64,000 nucleotides of DNA. Origin: Bacteroidota bacterium (GTDB lineage: Bacteria > Bacteroidota > Bacteroidia > B-17B0 > Aurantibacillaceae). How positions within the stretch are numbered: the first letter of the stretch is position 1; every line of letters begins with the position of its first letter. The position numbers and the translations under genes are program-made. This document shows, piece by piece, positions 47,900 to 58,231 of the stretch. Below the pieces are notes generated by a model. The model saw nothing but the letters and a program-made list of their open reading frames with translations. It was not told the DNA's origin and ran no database searches. The DNA is taken from the NCBI GenBank assembly GCA_021155905.1, contig JAJNBG010000014.1, forward strand, positions 1 to 64,000. Direction: 5' to 3'.

Positions 47900-50800
47900 T
47901 TATCTGTCAAGGTTTCCATAATCCAGTTTTTTCTTTTGTATCCATAAAATCAACTGACAAACTGCCACAAAGAAAGGAACATACATAACTACTTTTGGCA
48001 AATCATAATGTGCCAGGATAACCTCAGCCTTACGTTTTAAACGCTCTGCAATTAAATACATGGCAGGAACCAATAACAGTGTAAGGAAGGTGGCGAAACC
48101 CAGACCGAAAATCATTGTCCAGCTTAACGGACCCCAGAAAACCACATTGTCTCCACCAAAGTGAATGTGTGGTGCGCCGTGCGCAAGTAATCCTTCAAAA
48201 TCAATATTCAATCCAACAGCTAAAGGAATTAAACCCAATATCGCCGCTGTGGCTGTTAACACAACAGGTGTCATACGGGTTCTTCCTGCATCAACGATGG
48301 CTTCGTATAATGAAACGCCTCGCAAACGTTCTTCCTCTGCAAACTCTACCAATAGGATACCATTCCGGACCACGATACCTGCCAGGGCAACAATACCGAT
48401 ACCGGTCATAACAATACTCATATCCATCTTAAAAATAGCCGTTCCCAATAATACACCAATTACACTCAATACAATTTCTGATAAGATAATGATCGGCTTT
48501 CCGATTGAGTTGAACTGAATAACCAACACCAACAAAATAATCCCGATCGAAGTCATCATAGCACTTCCCAAAAAAGCACCTGTCTCTGCCTGCTCTTCCT
48601 GCTGGCCGGTAAACTTCACTTCTACCGCGCCGGTAGGACGATAACCTTTTGCAGCATCTTCCAGTTGAGCAACAACATTGTTTGGATTGAATCCTTCCAA
48701 AACATCCGATGACAAAGTGATTACACGTTTATTCTGTTTACGTTTAATACCGCCATAGGTGTTTTCGTACCGTACGTCACAAAAAGAAGATAACGGAACG
48801 GAACGGATCATTCCCATCATGTTCATATCACGGAAAGTGATCTTCAGATTTTTAATCTGCTCAATATTTGTTCTTTGATCATAATTGTAACGCAGCTGGA
48901 TTGGATACTCATCATTCGCATCCCTGAACTTACTTGGATTATCAATCCCAAAAACTGCTTTACGAATTTCCATTGCCAGTTGGGCAGATGAAATACCTTC
49001 CCTGTTTGCACGCTCCCTGTCAACATCAAATACAATCTCTGGTTTATTATCCACGAAATCTGTTTTCAGTTCTGCAACACCCGGCACATCAGACTCCTGT
49101 AAATAACGCTTTAGTTTTTGTGCATTATCCACTAGTTCTTCAAATTTATCTCCCGTTATTTCAATGTTAATAGGTTTGCCAACAGGTGGGCCCGCTTGTT
49201 CTTTATTTGCTGTGATTTCAGCGCCGGCTATGTTCCATTTAGTCGCTTGAATTTCTTTCAGATATTTCATAGTGCTCTCACCATTTCGCTCACTGAACTC
49301 TACAAAATTTATGGCGATTTTTCCCCGGTTAGCATAAGAACTCTGATCCTCATCCTGAGGGTCCGTCACACCAATCGTAACGTTCGTGATCATAGAAGAA
49401 ACAATTGGATTATTTTCACCGATAATGGCGTTCACTTTTTTCTCCACAATTTTCATAACCTCATTGGTTTTTGCAGGATCTGTTCCTTCAGGCAATTTTA
49501 CATATACAAATACATTGTTCGGATCACCCTGTGGGAAAAATACCACATTGGGTGAACGCACTTTCATTAAAAATATTGAGAACGCAAACAAGACCAATGT
49601 ATACACTAACAACATATATGGACGTTTTAATCCCCACACCAATAAGTTCGTATAACCACGCTGAAATGAAGGCCAGGCCTTGGTCTGAAAATTTTCAATC
49701 ACTTTATAAAGAAACAAGCGATGAACAACCATAAACAAGGCAAAGAAAATCATCAGGTTTCCAAAAGCAACATGTCCTGCTACATAGCATATTACAGCAA
49801 TCAGTGCGTATACTAGCAATCGCAACCATGCTTTGCGAGTGATTTTACCGTACTGCTTAAACTCCTCATGATGCGGTTTCATAAAGTCAACCGCAAATAC
49901 AGGATTGATAATATAAGCCACAAACAAAGAAGCCAATAAGGTAATAATTAACGTGATGGGTAAAAAGAACATGAACTTACCAATGATCCCGGGCCAGAAA
50001 GCCAATGGAATAAAAGGCGCCAACGTTGTGATTGTACCACTTAATACAGGCAGGAATACTTCCCCCGCTGCTTTTTTTGCGGCAGTTTTAATATCCACTT
50101 TTCCATTATCAAATATCCTGTGAGTATTTTCAATAACAACAATGGCGTCATCTACTACTATACCGAGTGCCAGTAAAAAGGCAAACAGAACGATCATGTT
50201 CATGGAAAAACCAATGCTTGGCATGAAAATAAAAGCAATAAACATGGATAAAGGAACGGATAGAGCAACGAATAAAGCGTTCGTCACTCCCATAAAAAAC
50301 ATCAGAATCAATGTCACCAATATAAAACCAATAATGATGGTGTTAATCAGGTCATGCAGAGTGAGCTTGGTCTTATCAGATTGATCAGCGGTGATCTTCA
50401 CATCAATGTTAGAAGGGAACTCCGTTTTTTTTAGTTCCTCGATCGTTTCTTTTATTTTATCAGATGCAGAAATTAAGTTTTCACCGGCACGCTTGATAAC
50501 ATTTAAGGTAATAACATTCTTTCCAGCTAGACGAGCATAACTCTCCGTTTCTTTTACAGTATCTACAACCTGTGCAAAATCCTTCAGATACATTTTTGCG
50601 CCTGACTGGGACGAAATCACTAATTCCTTTAATTCGTCAACCGTTTTAAATTCATTTTTAATACTGATGGTGCGTTTAGTACCATCCATTGGAATTTGTC
50701 CCCCGCTGATGGTAACATTTTCATAACCGATTGAACGCTCCAGGTCACCCATGGTTAATTGCATGGCCTGCATCTTATACATGTCGAGGTTCACCTGAAT

Positions 50801-51361
50801 CTCTCTGTCCGGCGCGCCAACCATTTTCACTTCTGTAATTTCCTTCAAGCCTTCTATCCGGTCTTTTAAATCATCAGCATATTCCTTTAATTTTTGAAGA
50901 TCCATGTCACCGGCAATGTTAATATACATGATCGGCAATTCAGAAAATGCCAGTTCCTTTACAAATGGTTGACGTGTAAGGCCTGCCGGCAAATCAGATT
51001 TAGCTTCGTCTACTTTATCTTTAACCGACTGACGGGCTTTATCAATTGTGATATTCGTATTAAATTCAACCGTAATCAGGGACACATCCTGCATCGAATT
51101 ACTGGTCAGTTTTTTAACTCCTGGAATGGATTTTAATTTTTTCTCCAAAGGCTTTGTAATGGTATTCTCAATATTACTTGGAGAGTTACCCGCATACACA
51201 GTACTAACGAAAAATTTCGGAACTACAATATCCGGAAAGCTCTCCTTGGGTAATTTGTTGTATGACATAATACCCCAAATCGAAATGATAATAGTCACGA
51301 TATAGATCGCTGTTTTATTATCAATGGACCAACTGCTTGGTTTAAATTGTTTAAAATTCAT
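47900..51361 (-). CDS. Efflux RND transporter permease subunit (AcrB/HAE1-like)
   Basis: 1153 aa; PKESFPDIVVPKFFVSTVYAGNSPSNIENTITKPLE, ALGIVVDDAIVVIENTHRIF, GIVALAGIVVRNGILLVEF. Confidence 0.96.
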   Translation of the reverse strand: MNFKQFKPSSWSIDNKTAIYIVTIIISIWGIMSYNKLPKESFPDIVVPKFFVSTVYAGNSPSNIENTITKPLEKKLKSIPGVKKLTSNSMQDVSLITVEFNTNITIDKARQSVKDKVDEAKSDLPAGLTRQPFVKELAFSELPIMYINIAGDMDLQKLKEYADDLKDRIEGLKEITEVKMVGAPDREIQVNLDMYKMQAMQLTMGDLERSIGYENVTISGGQIPMDGTKRTISIKNEFKTVDELKELVISSQSGAKMYLKDFAQVVDTVKETESYARLAGKNVITLNVIKRAGENLISASDKIKETIEELKKTEFPSNIDVKITADQSDKTKLTLHDLINTIIIGFILVTLILMFFMGVTNALFVALSVPLSMFIAFIFMPSIGFSMNMIVLFAFLLALGIVVDDAIVVIENTHRIFDNGKVDIKTAAKKAAGEVFLPVLSGTITTLAPFIPLAFWPGIIGKFMFFLPITLIITLLASLFVAYIINPVFAVDFMKPHHEEFKQYGKITRKAWLRLLVYALIAVICYVAGHVAFGNLMIFFALFMVVHRLFLYKVIENFQTKAWPSFQRGYTNLLVWGLKRPYMLLVYTLVLFAFSIFLMKVRSPNVVFFPQGDPNNVFVYVKLPEGTDPAKTNEVMKIVEKKVNAIIGENNPIVSSMITNVTIGVTDPQDEDQSSYANRGKIAINFVEFSERNGESTMKYLKEIQATKWNIAGAEITANKEQAGPPVGKPINIEITGDKFEELVDNAQKLKRYLQESDVPGVAELKTDFVDNKPEIVFDVDRERANREGISSAQLAMEIRKAVFGIDNPSKFRDANDEYPIQLRYNYDQRTNIEQIKNLKITFRDMNMMGMIRSVPLSSFCDVRYENTYGGIKRKQNKRVITLSSDVLEGFNPNNVVAQLEDAAKGYRPTGAVEVKFTGQQEEQAETGAFLGSAMMTSIGIILLVLVIQFNSIGKPIIILSEIVLSVIGVLLGTAIFKMDMSIVMTGIGIVALAGIVVRNGILLVEFAEEERLRGVSLYEAIVDAGRTRMTPVVLTATAAILGLIPLAVGLNIDFEGLLAHGAPHIHFGGDNVVFWGPLSWTMIFGLGFATFLTLLLVPAMYLIAERLKRKAEVILAHYDLPKVVMYVPFFVAVCQLILWIQKKKLDYGNLDR

Positions 51362-51431
51362 AATGCTGTTTTTTTACTTTCGAGATTCTGAGAAACAGAA
51401 TTTCTTTAAGTATTTATCTATAAATAAAATA

Positions 51432-52568
51432 TTATTTCTTAATCTCTATTGCGTCGCCTTCATTTAAGCCGTCATAACCTGATGTAATTAATAAGTCAGT
51501 TTCTGAAAGCCCGTTTAAGATTTCAACCTTTCCACCGTATTCTTTACCGAGCATTACTTGTCGTTTTGCAGCTTTTTTATTATCAGCCACTAATACATAG
51601 CGACTGCCTTTTAAATCCTTCTGAACAAAATTTAACGGAATGGCAATTACCGGCTTAGGCGAACTGTAGTCATTAATATTTAAAATAGCAATCTGATTTG
51701 GATGAAATTCTTTTTTATTATCCAATGCAATCTCAACTCCAAACGTTCTGTTCAAAGTATTAATTGCCCTTGAAGAATAGCTTATGCGAGAAATCAAAGT
51801 ATCTGATGAATCGGGGAATTTTACTATCACCTCATCACCTTTATGAACTTTGGATGCATAACTTTCTGACAGATCTGCTTTTAATTTTAGATTACTGAAA
51901 TTAATCACACGTATGGCCGGCATACCGGGAGCTGTCAATTGGCCCAGTTTGATATCTACTGCATCGACGGTTCCATTGATAGGAGAGATAATTTTCGTCA
52001 TTCGAACCTGTTCCTGCAATGTCATTAACTTTTTTTCCATGCTTTCCTTTTGTGTTTTAGCCTGAAGGAACTGTACCTCTGTACCTATTTTCTGATCCCA
52101 CAATGCTTTTTGCTTAGTATACATTTGGTTTACCAGTTCAGCATTTGTCTGAAGATCAGAAATACTTTGCTGCAAAGCACGCGCATCTGTTTCAGCTAAT
52201 ACCTGTCCTTTACTCACTTCGTCTCCTGCTTTTACATTGATCTTTGTAATGGTTCCCGGCATCTCTGATGAGAGTGACACGTTCTCATCGGCATCCACTC
52301 GTCCCTGAACGTTAATGTAGGTCTTGAAGATTTCCGGTTTAACAGGCATTGCTTCAACTAAAACAAACTTCTTACCTGAATCACCTTCCAGCTTCGAAAT
52401 TTTAGTGCTTATCTCTGATAATTGCGTTTTCAATTCTGCCTGCTTTGCCTTCAGGTCAGAAAGACTTTCTTCCTGCTTTCCACCGCAGGATGATAATGCA
52501 AAAGAAACAGCCAAAGCGGGAATTAAAATAGTTTTAAAATTGAAATTTTGTTTTTGAATAGTAGACAT
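51432..52568 (-). CDS. Efflux RND transporter periplasmic adaptor (MFP) lipoprotein
   Basis: 378 aa; lipobox LSSCGG, GRVDADENVSLSSEMPGTITKINVKAGDEVSKGQVLAE, IISPINGTVDAVDIKLGQL. Confidence 0.94.
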   Translation of the reverse strand: MSTIQKQNFNFKTILIPALAVSFALSSCGGKQEESLSDLKAKQAELKTQLSEISTKISKLEGDSGKKFVLVEAMPVKPEIFKTYINVQGRVDADENVSLSSEMPGTITKINVKAGDEVSKGQVLAETDARALQQSISDLQTNAELVNQMYTKQKALWDQKIGTEVQFLQAKTQKESMEKKLMTLQEQVRMTKIISPINGTVDAVDIKLGQLTAPGMPAIRVINFSNLKLKADLSESYASKVHKGDEVIVKFPDSSDTLISRISYSSRAINTLNRTFGVEIALDNKKEFHPNQIAILNINDYSSPKPVIAIPLNFVQKDLKGSRYVLVADNKKAAKRQVMLGKEYGGKVEILNGLSETDLLITSGYDGLNEGDAIEIKK

Positions 52569-52596
52569 AAGTATTTATTTAATAAGGTTGTTGAAT

Positions 52597-54012
52597 TTAT
52601 TTCACTAAAGTTCCAATTGCTTTTGAATAATCGATTTTATAAATCAACATATCATAAACCGCATTGAAATAATTTGTTTCTGATTCCTTCAGTGAAGTCT
52701 GGGCGTTGATCACTTCTAAATTTGATCCTACCCCTTGCTCATATTTTTTTTGTGACACGTTATAGATGTTTTGAGCAAGATCCAGATTTCTTTTTTGTGT
52801 CTGCAAGGAAGCTACCGCATTATTGTAATTGAAGGCAGCTGATGCACCTTCCAGCTCAATCGCTAATTGAAGATTCTTCATACTGTTCTCTCCTTTTTTG
52901 AAATCCAGTTTTGCCTGCTGGATTTTATAGTGGCGCTGCATACCATCGAATACGCTTAAAGAAAGTGTTGCTCCAATCAATTGCGTTTGATAATATTTAT
53001 TGACATAACCAACATAGGTCAAATCATTTCCCATTCCACTTGCTGAAACACTACCGTATGCTACTAATGTTGGAAGGTAGCCAAATTTCAAACGCTTTAC
53101 GTTAATATTATATAGTCTTTGCTGTGTTTCCAGCATCTGATATTCCGCCCTCTTGGCAACGTCAATTTTCGAAGCATCAATCTCTGTATTATCTTTGATT
53201 ATCAGAGAATCGGTTAATACCAAACTCTCTTTACCAGTATAACCCATCTGGAACTTAAGAACATTTTCACTTAAGATAATTAAACGTTCTATCTTTTGTT
53301 TTTCCGTGGAAAGATTATTAAAGGCAACTTCCAATCGATCCACATCTATCTGTTCCACAAATCCCTGTTTATTAAAAGCCCTGGTATCATTCAGCAACTT
53401 TTCCAGTTTAGTCATGTTTGCTTCCAGCAATTTAATACGCTCTCTATTGACCAATACTCCATAATAAGCTTTCGATACAGCACTTACTGTTTCTGATTTG
53501 GTTCTGGATACTCCAATGTTCATTAGCCCTATCATTTCCTTCGTAGCTTTTAATCCCACTAAATAATCAGCGCTAAACACCAATAAAGAAGCATTTAAAC
53601 CTGCGGTTGTTTGGTATCTTGTTCCAAACTGAGCTTCCAATACCGGATAATTACCCGGATCAAGTTTTGGATCATCCGGTGAAGGTTGAATTGGAGGATT
53701 TTGAGATGCCAATACTCCCTGGTAAATCGCTGGAGCAATAAAATTTGGAATCACTTGTGTGGGCACAACAATGAAATTTTTCATATCCACACTTCCGGTA
53801 ATTTGTGGCATAGCCATCCCAATCACTTCTTTCCGCTTGTATTTCGCCATCAGAACATCATTCTGAGCATTTAGATAATTCGGACTGTTTTTGTAAGCGT
53901 AGTCAATGGACTGTTGTAAGCTAAAAGAGTTTGAATTTACTTCCTGCGCCTTACCATGCAAAAACATGACTGAAAAAGCAGATAGCAATGTGAAAGTATT
54001 TAATTTGATCAT
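52597..54012 (-). CDS. TolC family outer membrane efflux protein
   Basis: 471 aa; SLQQSIDYAYKNSPNYLNAQNDV, YEQGVGSNLEVINAQTSLKESETNYFNAVYDMLIYKIDYSKAIG. Confidence 0.94.
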   Translation of the reverse strand: MIKLNTFTLLSAFSVMFLHGKAQEVNSNSFSLQQSIDYAYKNSPNYLNAQNDVLMAKYKRKEVIGMAMPQITGSVDMKNFIVVPTQVIPNFIAPAIYQGVLASQNPPIQPSPDDPKLDPGNYPVLEAQFGTRYQTTAGLNASLLVFSADYLVGLKATKEMIGLMNIGVSRTKSETVSAVSKAYYGVLVNRERIKLLEANMTKLEKLLNDTRAFNKQGFVEQIDVDRLEVAFNNLSTEKQKIERLIILSENVLKFQMGYTGKESLVLTDSLIIKDNTEIDASKIDVAKRAEYQMLETQQRLYNINVKRLKFGYLPTLVAYGSVSASGMGNDLTYVGYVNKYYQTQLIGATLSLSVFDGMQRHYKIQQAKLDFKKGENSMKNLQLAIELEGASAAFNYNNAVASLQTQKRNLDLAQNIYNVSQKKYEQGVGSNLEVINAQTSLKESETNYFNAVYDMLIYKIDYSKAIGTLVK

Positions 54013-54023
54013 ATAATTATATT

Positions 54024-54647
54024 TTACTCTTGTTCTGAAATTTTTTTATATTCATTAATTAAGCGGTGCCCTTTAAGTGTACAAATACCATATACAAACA
54101 TGTCAAGCACTAATTCGTGCGACTTTGAAAAACTTAGCTTATCAAATGAAAAGTAATTGCCAAACATTAGCATATCAATTTGTGCCAAACGATACCTGGC
54201 AGCAAACTCTTCATCAATGTCTGATTTGTAGTAACCTTCTTCTTTTCCTTTCTTAATGTTTCTTAAAATATCCTGAAAAGCACAGTTTTCTTTAAAAGCC
54301 TGAAACTGAATGAAAGCTGTTGGATGGAACTTCTGTAAATCCAAAAAGAAAATAGGATTGATATGCTGCATCATCTCTTTCATGTTTTCCGAGATCAGCA
54401 TTATCTCATGGATCGGATCATTCGATTGCGAAAAAACATCTTCAAACTTCTTTTTGTGCTTCTCCATTTCTACTTCACACAATTGATTCACGATATCATC
54501 TTTTTCCTTATAATACTGGTAAATCGTTTTCTTTGACATGCCTAATTCCTTGGCAATATCATCCATCGTGACTCTTTTAATGCCATACTTAAAGAAAAGC
54601 TCTAAGGATATTTTTAATATTTTATCTTGTGGTTCCATTTCGGGCAC
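54024..54647 (-). CDS. TetR/AcrR family transcriptional regulator
   Basis: 207 aa; ISLELFFKYGIKRVTMDDIAKELGMSKKTIYQYYKEKDDIV HTH; heads the efflux operon. Confidence 0.95.
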   Translation of the reverse strand: MPEMEPQDKILKISLELFFKYGIKRVTMDDIAKELGMSKKTIYQYYKEKDDIVNQLCEVEMEKHKKKFEDVFSQSNDPIHEIMLISENMKEMMQHINPIFFLDLQKFHPTAFIQFQAFKENCAFQDILRNIKKGKEEGYYKSDIDEEFAARYRLAQIDMLMFGNYFSFDKLSFSKSHELVLDMFVYGICTLKGHRLINEYKKISEQE

Positions 54648-54787
54648 AAAACTAAAGAAACTATTTTTGTTCTACAAGTTTCCCCGATTGTTATTATCAC
54701 TTATTTTACCTAAGTAATTGGAATTCAATGCTAAAAAACTAAAAAAGTGGATTGTACAAAAAAGAGATCAGTGAAAAATTAGAAGAA

Positions 54788-55723
54788 TTAACGGATTTCC
54801 CATTCTTTCCAGTCCATTTCCTCGCCATTTAAGATGCCAAGGTAGCTCTGGTAACGTTCCGACGAAATATCACCGGTTTCCACGGCTTTTAAAATGGCAC
54901 AACCCGGCTCATTGACATGAATGCAATTATTGAATTTGCAATCAGTCATACGCGAGGCCATTTCAGGGAAATAATGTGCCACTTCCTCTTTTTTCATTTC
55001 CACCAAACCCAGTTCTTTAATACCGGGTGAATCAATGATGTTTCCTCCAAAAGATAAGGGAAATAGCTCAGCAAAAGTAGTAGTATGCATGCCTTTTAAA
55101 TGGGCAGCTGAAATATCTCCTGTCTTTAAATCAAGGTTCGTATCAATGGCATTCACCAATGTAGACTTCCCTACTCCGCTATGACCAGCGATCAGTGTAG
55201 TTTGATCTTTCAAAAGTGTTTTAATAAATTCAATATCAGCTATATCAAAAGATGAAACGGCATAACATTCATACCCGATATCAGTGTATAATTTCATCAT
55301 GTCGTTTTGCAGTTCCTGCATGTCTGCATCCAATAGATCTTTTTTATTAAAGATAATTTTAGCAGGGATGCCATACGCCTCAGCAGTAACCAGAAAACGG
55401 TCAATAAATCCCAGGGAGGTTCTTGGCGCTACCAAAGTTGCGACAAGAATGGCCTGATCTAAATTGCTGGCAAGAATATGAGCCTGCTTGGAAAGATTAA
55501 TCGATTTTCGGATGATATAATTCTTGCGTGCGTGAATGTTGGTAATCTGATTACTACCGTCCTTGTCTCTGTCTATATCCACGATATCTCCAACAGCTAC
55601 CGGATTCGTAGTTTTACGATCATCGAGGCGAATCTTACCTTTTAAACGGCATTCAATTACCTCTCCGTTCGCAATGCGAACGGCGTACCAGCTACCGGTA
55701 GATTTCACAACTAATCCTGTCAT
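54788..55723 (-). CDS. rsgA: Ribosome small subunit-dependent GTPase A
   Basis: Circularly permuted GTPase: NKKDLLD, AGHSGVGKSTLVNAI, DSPGIKELGL; Cys-rich C-term CKFNNCIHVNEPGC; start MTGLVVKSTGSWY at 55723. Confidence 0.96.
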   Translation of the reverse strand: MTGLVVKSTGSWYAVRIANGEVIECRLKGKIRLDDRKTTNPVAVGDIVDIDRDKDGSNQITNIHARKNYIIRKSINLSKQAHILASNLDQAILVATLVAPRTSLGFIDRFLVTAEAYGIPAKIIFNKKDLLDADMQELQNDMMKLYTDIGYECYAVSSFDIADIEFIKTLLKDQTTLIAGHSGVGKSTLVNAIDTNLDLKTGDISAAHLKGMHTTTFAELFPLSFGGNIIDSPGIKELGLVEMKKEEVAHYFPEMASRMTDCKFNNCIHVNEPGCAILKAVETGDISSERYQSYLGILNGEEMDWKEWEIR

Positions 55724-55817
55724 TGGCGCTAAGGTAAATATTTTAATCTGATTTTTCAGGGCTGATTTTCGAGGGGTTTTCAAAAAAACCAAATGTAATT
55801 TTTAAAATTAAAATCAG

Positions 55818-55825
55818 TATTTTTG
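55818..55825 (+). promoter_or_regulatory. Candidate -7 element TATTTTTG upstream of gldA-like gene
   Basis: TAnnTTTG match about 20 bp before the ATG; coordinates approximate to a base or two; -33 element not identified. Confidence 0.35.
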
Positions 55826-55842
55826 AAATACAAATTACCACT

Positions 55843-56748
55843 ATGTCCATCAAAGTAAATAATATCACCAAATTATACGGTACTCAAAAAGCGTTAAACA
55901 ATATTTCTTTTGAAATCGGAACCAATGAAATTGTGGGATTTTTAGGTCCAAATGGTGCAGGTAAAAGTACCATGATGAAAATCCTGACTTGCTACATTCC
56001 TCCATCGGAAGGCTCTGCGACGGTTTGTGGATTTAATACCAATGATCAAAGCATAGAAGTAAGAAAACAAATAGGTTATCTTCCGGAACACAATCCTTTA
56101 TACCTCGATATGTATGTAAAGGAATTTCTTGAATTTATTGGTGGTTTGTATCAAATCAAAAACACGAAGGAACGTGTGAAAGAAATGATTGAAGCAACCG
56201 GTTTACAGGTCGAACAAAATAAAAAAATTGGAGCTCTCTCCAAAGGATATCGTCAGCGGGTTGGTTTGGCTCAGGCCATGATTCATGATCCAAAAGTCCT
56301 GATTATGGATGAACCAACAACAGGTTTGGATCCGAACCAACTGGAAGAAATACGAGGCCTTATTAAAAAATTAGGGAAACAAAAAACAGTGATGTTGAGC
56401 ACACATATTATGCAGGAAGTAGAAGCAGTTTGTGACCGCGTGATCATTATCAATAAAGGAGAAATTGTGGCTAATGATACCACTCAGACGTTACAACAAA
56501 ACACAACGAAGCAAATCATCACCGTCGAATTTGATAAAGAAATTTCGGTTAAATCGCTCAAATCCATACAAGGCATTGAAGACGCTGTCTTAATTGAAGG
56601 GAATACCTGGAAAATAATTTCTGATGTAGATAAAGACGTTCGAAAGGAATTATTTAACTATGCAGTTAAACATAACCTGAGTGTGCTGACGATGAATAAA
56701 GAGGAACAAAAACTGGAAGATGTGTTTAAAGCACTGACAAAAAAATAA
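55843..56748 (+). CDS. gldA: Gliding motility-associated ABC transporter ATP-binding protein GldA-like
   Basis: 301 aa; LGPNGAGKSTMMKILTCY, LSKGYRQRVGLAQAMIHDPKVLIMDEPTTGLDPNQ, YLPEHNPLYLDMYVKEFLEFI. Confidence 0.82.
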   Translation: MSIKVNNITKLYGTQKALNNISFEIGTNEIVGFLGPNGAGKSTMMKILTCYIPPSEGSATVCGFNTNDQSIEVRKQIGYLPEHNPLYLDMYVKEFLEFIGGLYQIKNTKERVKEMIEATGLQVEQNKKIGALSKGYRQRVGLAQAMIHDPKVLIMDEPTTGLDPNQLEEIRGLIKKLGKQKTVMLSTHIMQEVEAVCDRVIIINKGEIVANDTTQTLQQNTTKQIITVEFDKEISVKSLKSIQGIEDAVLIEGNTWKIISDVDKDVRKELFNYAVKHNLSVLTMNKEEQKLEDVFKALTKK

Positions 56749-58167
56749 ATGCGAAGCAACGATTATAAAATCTATTCTGCCGGTCATTTTATTTCTACTT
56801 CTAAAATACTTGAAGTCAAAAATCCTTTCGATGGATCTATCGTTGCAATTACTTATTTGGCAGATGCCCCTATTTTAAACGGTGCAATTGAAAAAGCTTT
56901 ATCTCTGAAAGAAGAATTAAAGGACCTGTCATCATTAAAGAAATACAGCATATTAAAACAGATTTCAGAAACAATCACTGCTAACAGGGATCATTTAGCG
57001 AACGTATTATGCCTGGAGTCAGGCAAGCCTTTAAAATATGCTTCAGCGGAGATCGATCGTTCCGCCCAAACCTTTCTGATTGCCGCGGAAGAAAGTAAAC
57101 GGATTCCGAAAGAATATTTATCACTGGATTGGACGTCAACGGGTGAAAAAAAAGAAGGCATTGTCAATTATTTCCCGATTGGATTGGTTGCAGGCATAGC
57201 ACCATTTAACTTTCCCATGAATCTCGCGGTTCACAAAATTGCACCGGCCATTGCCAGTGGCTGTCCCATTATTTTAAAGCCTTCGAGTACCACTCCGCTT
57301 TCCTGTTTAGAGTTAGCTAAAATCATTGACCAAACCGAATTACCTAAAGGAGCTGTTTCCATTTTGCCAATGACCCGTGAAACAGGAAATTTACTGGTAA
57401 CCGATGAACGTTTCAACTTATTAAGTTTTACAGGCTCGCCGGATGTGGGATGGAAAATGAAACGTGAGTGCGGAAAGAAAAAAGTAGTTTTAGAATTGGG
57501 AGGCAACGCTGCCACCATCGTATCGTCAAGTGCAGATTTAAAAGATGCATTACCAAAATGCCTGATGGGCGCTTTTACATATAGCGGCCAAATTTGTATT
57601 CATGCTCAGCGTTTTATCGTACATAACTCTGTTTATCAAAAATTCACAGAGGAGTTAAAAACATCTGCGCTTCAATTGAAAAAAGGTGATCCCTTAAATA
57701 CCTCAACAGATGTTTCGAATATGATCGATGAAGCAAATGCAAAACGTATTGAAGAATGGGTGAATGAAGCCATACAACAAGGCGCACATTTATTGTGTGG
57801 TGGAAAAAGAACCGGAAGTTATTATGAACCAACGATACTGGCAAACTGTAATCATACTATGAAAGTATACGCTGAAGAAGTTTTCGGCCCGGTGATCTGC
57901 ATTAATTCATTCGAAACAATAGAAGAAGCTATCGAACAGGCAAACGATACCCGATTCGGTTTACAAAGTGGCGTTTTCACCAATGATATCTCTGAATTGG
58001 ATATATGTTTTAAGCATTTAGAAGTTGGTGGAGTTATTCATAATCATGTGCCAACTTTACGTTTCGATCACATGCCATACGGAGGCATTAAAGACAGTGG
58101 CCTTGGAAGAGAAGGTGTAAAATACGCCATGCTGGATATGCTCGAACCAAAAGTTCTGGTGAAGTAA
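56749..58167 (+). CDS. Aldehyde dehydrogenase family protein
   Basis: 472 aa; GIAPFNFPMNLAVHKIAPAIASG, LELGGNAATIV, GQICIHAQR catalytic Cys, EEVFGPVICI. Confidence 0.95.
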   Translation: MRSNDYKIYSAGHFISTSKILEVKNPFDGSIVAITYLADAPILNGAIEKALSLKEELKDLSSLKKYSILKQISETITANRDHLANVLCLESGKPLKYASAEIDRSAQTFLIAAEESKRIPKEYLSLDWTSTGEKKEGIVNYFPIGLVAGIAPFNFPMNLAVHKIAPAIASGCPIILKPSSTTPLSCLELAKIIDQTELPKGAVSILPMTRETGNLLVTDERFNLLSFTGSPDVGWKMKRECGKKKVVLELGGNAATIVSSSADLKDALPKCLMGAFTYSGQICIHAQRFIVHNSVYQKFTEELKTSALQLKKGDPLNTSTDVSNMIDEANAKRIEEWVNEAIQQGAHLLCGGKRTGSYYEPTILANCNHTMKVYAEEVFGPVICINSFETIEEAIEQANDTRFGLQSGVFTNDISELDICFKHLEVGGVIHNHVPTLRFDHMPYGGIKDSGLGREGVKYAMLDMLEPKVLVK

Positions 58168-58177
58168 TTAGTATTTA

Positions 58178-58204
58178 TCCCCCTTTGGAGGGGGCAGGGG
58201 GAGG
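58178..58204. repeat. Left 27-bp inverted repeat flanking the DUF559 gene
   Basis: TCCCCCTTTGGAGGGGGCAGGGGGAGG; reverse complement of the right copy matches 25/27. Confidence 0.85.
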
Positions 58205-58231
58205 AAGAATGTAAACATAAATGAAATCTTT

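Noticed and set aside
48115-51305. Cluster of plus-strand ORFs opposite the RND permease (e.g. 48165, 49196, 49386, 50142, 51048)
   Set aside because: Shadow ORFs on the antisense strand of a long conserved gene; sequences are not protein-like.
55843-56748. Gliding ABC transporter operon GldAFG
   Set aside because: Only the GldA-like ATPase is present; the next gene is an aldehyde dehydrogenase and no GldF/GldG-like ORF is in the window.
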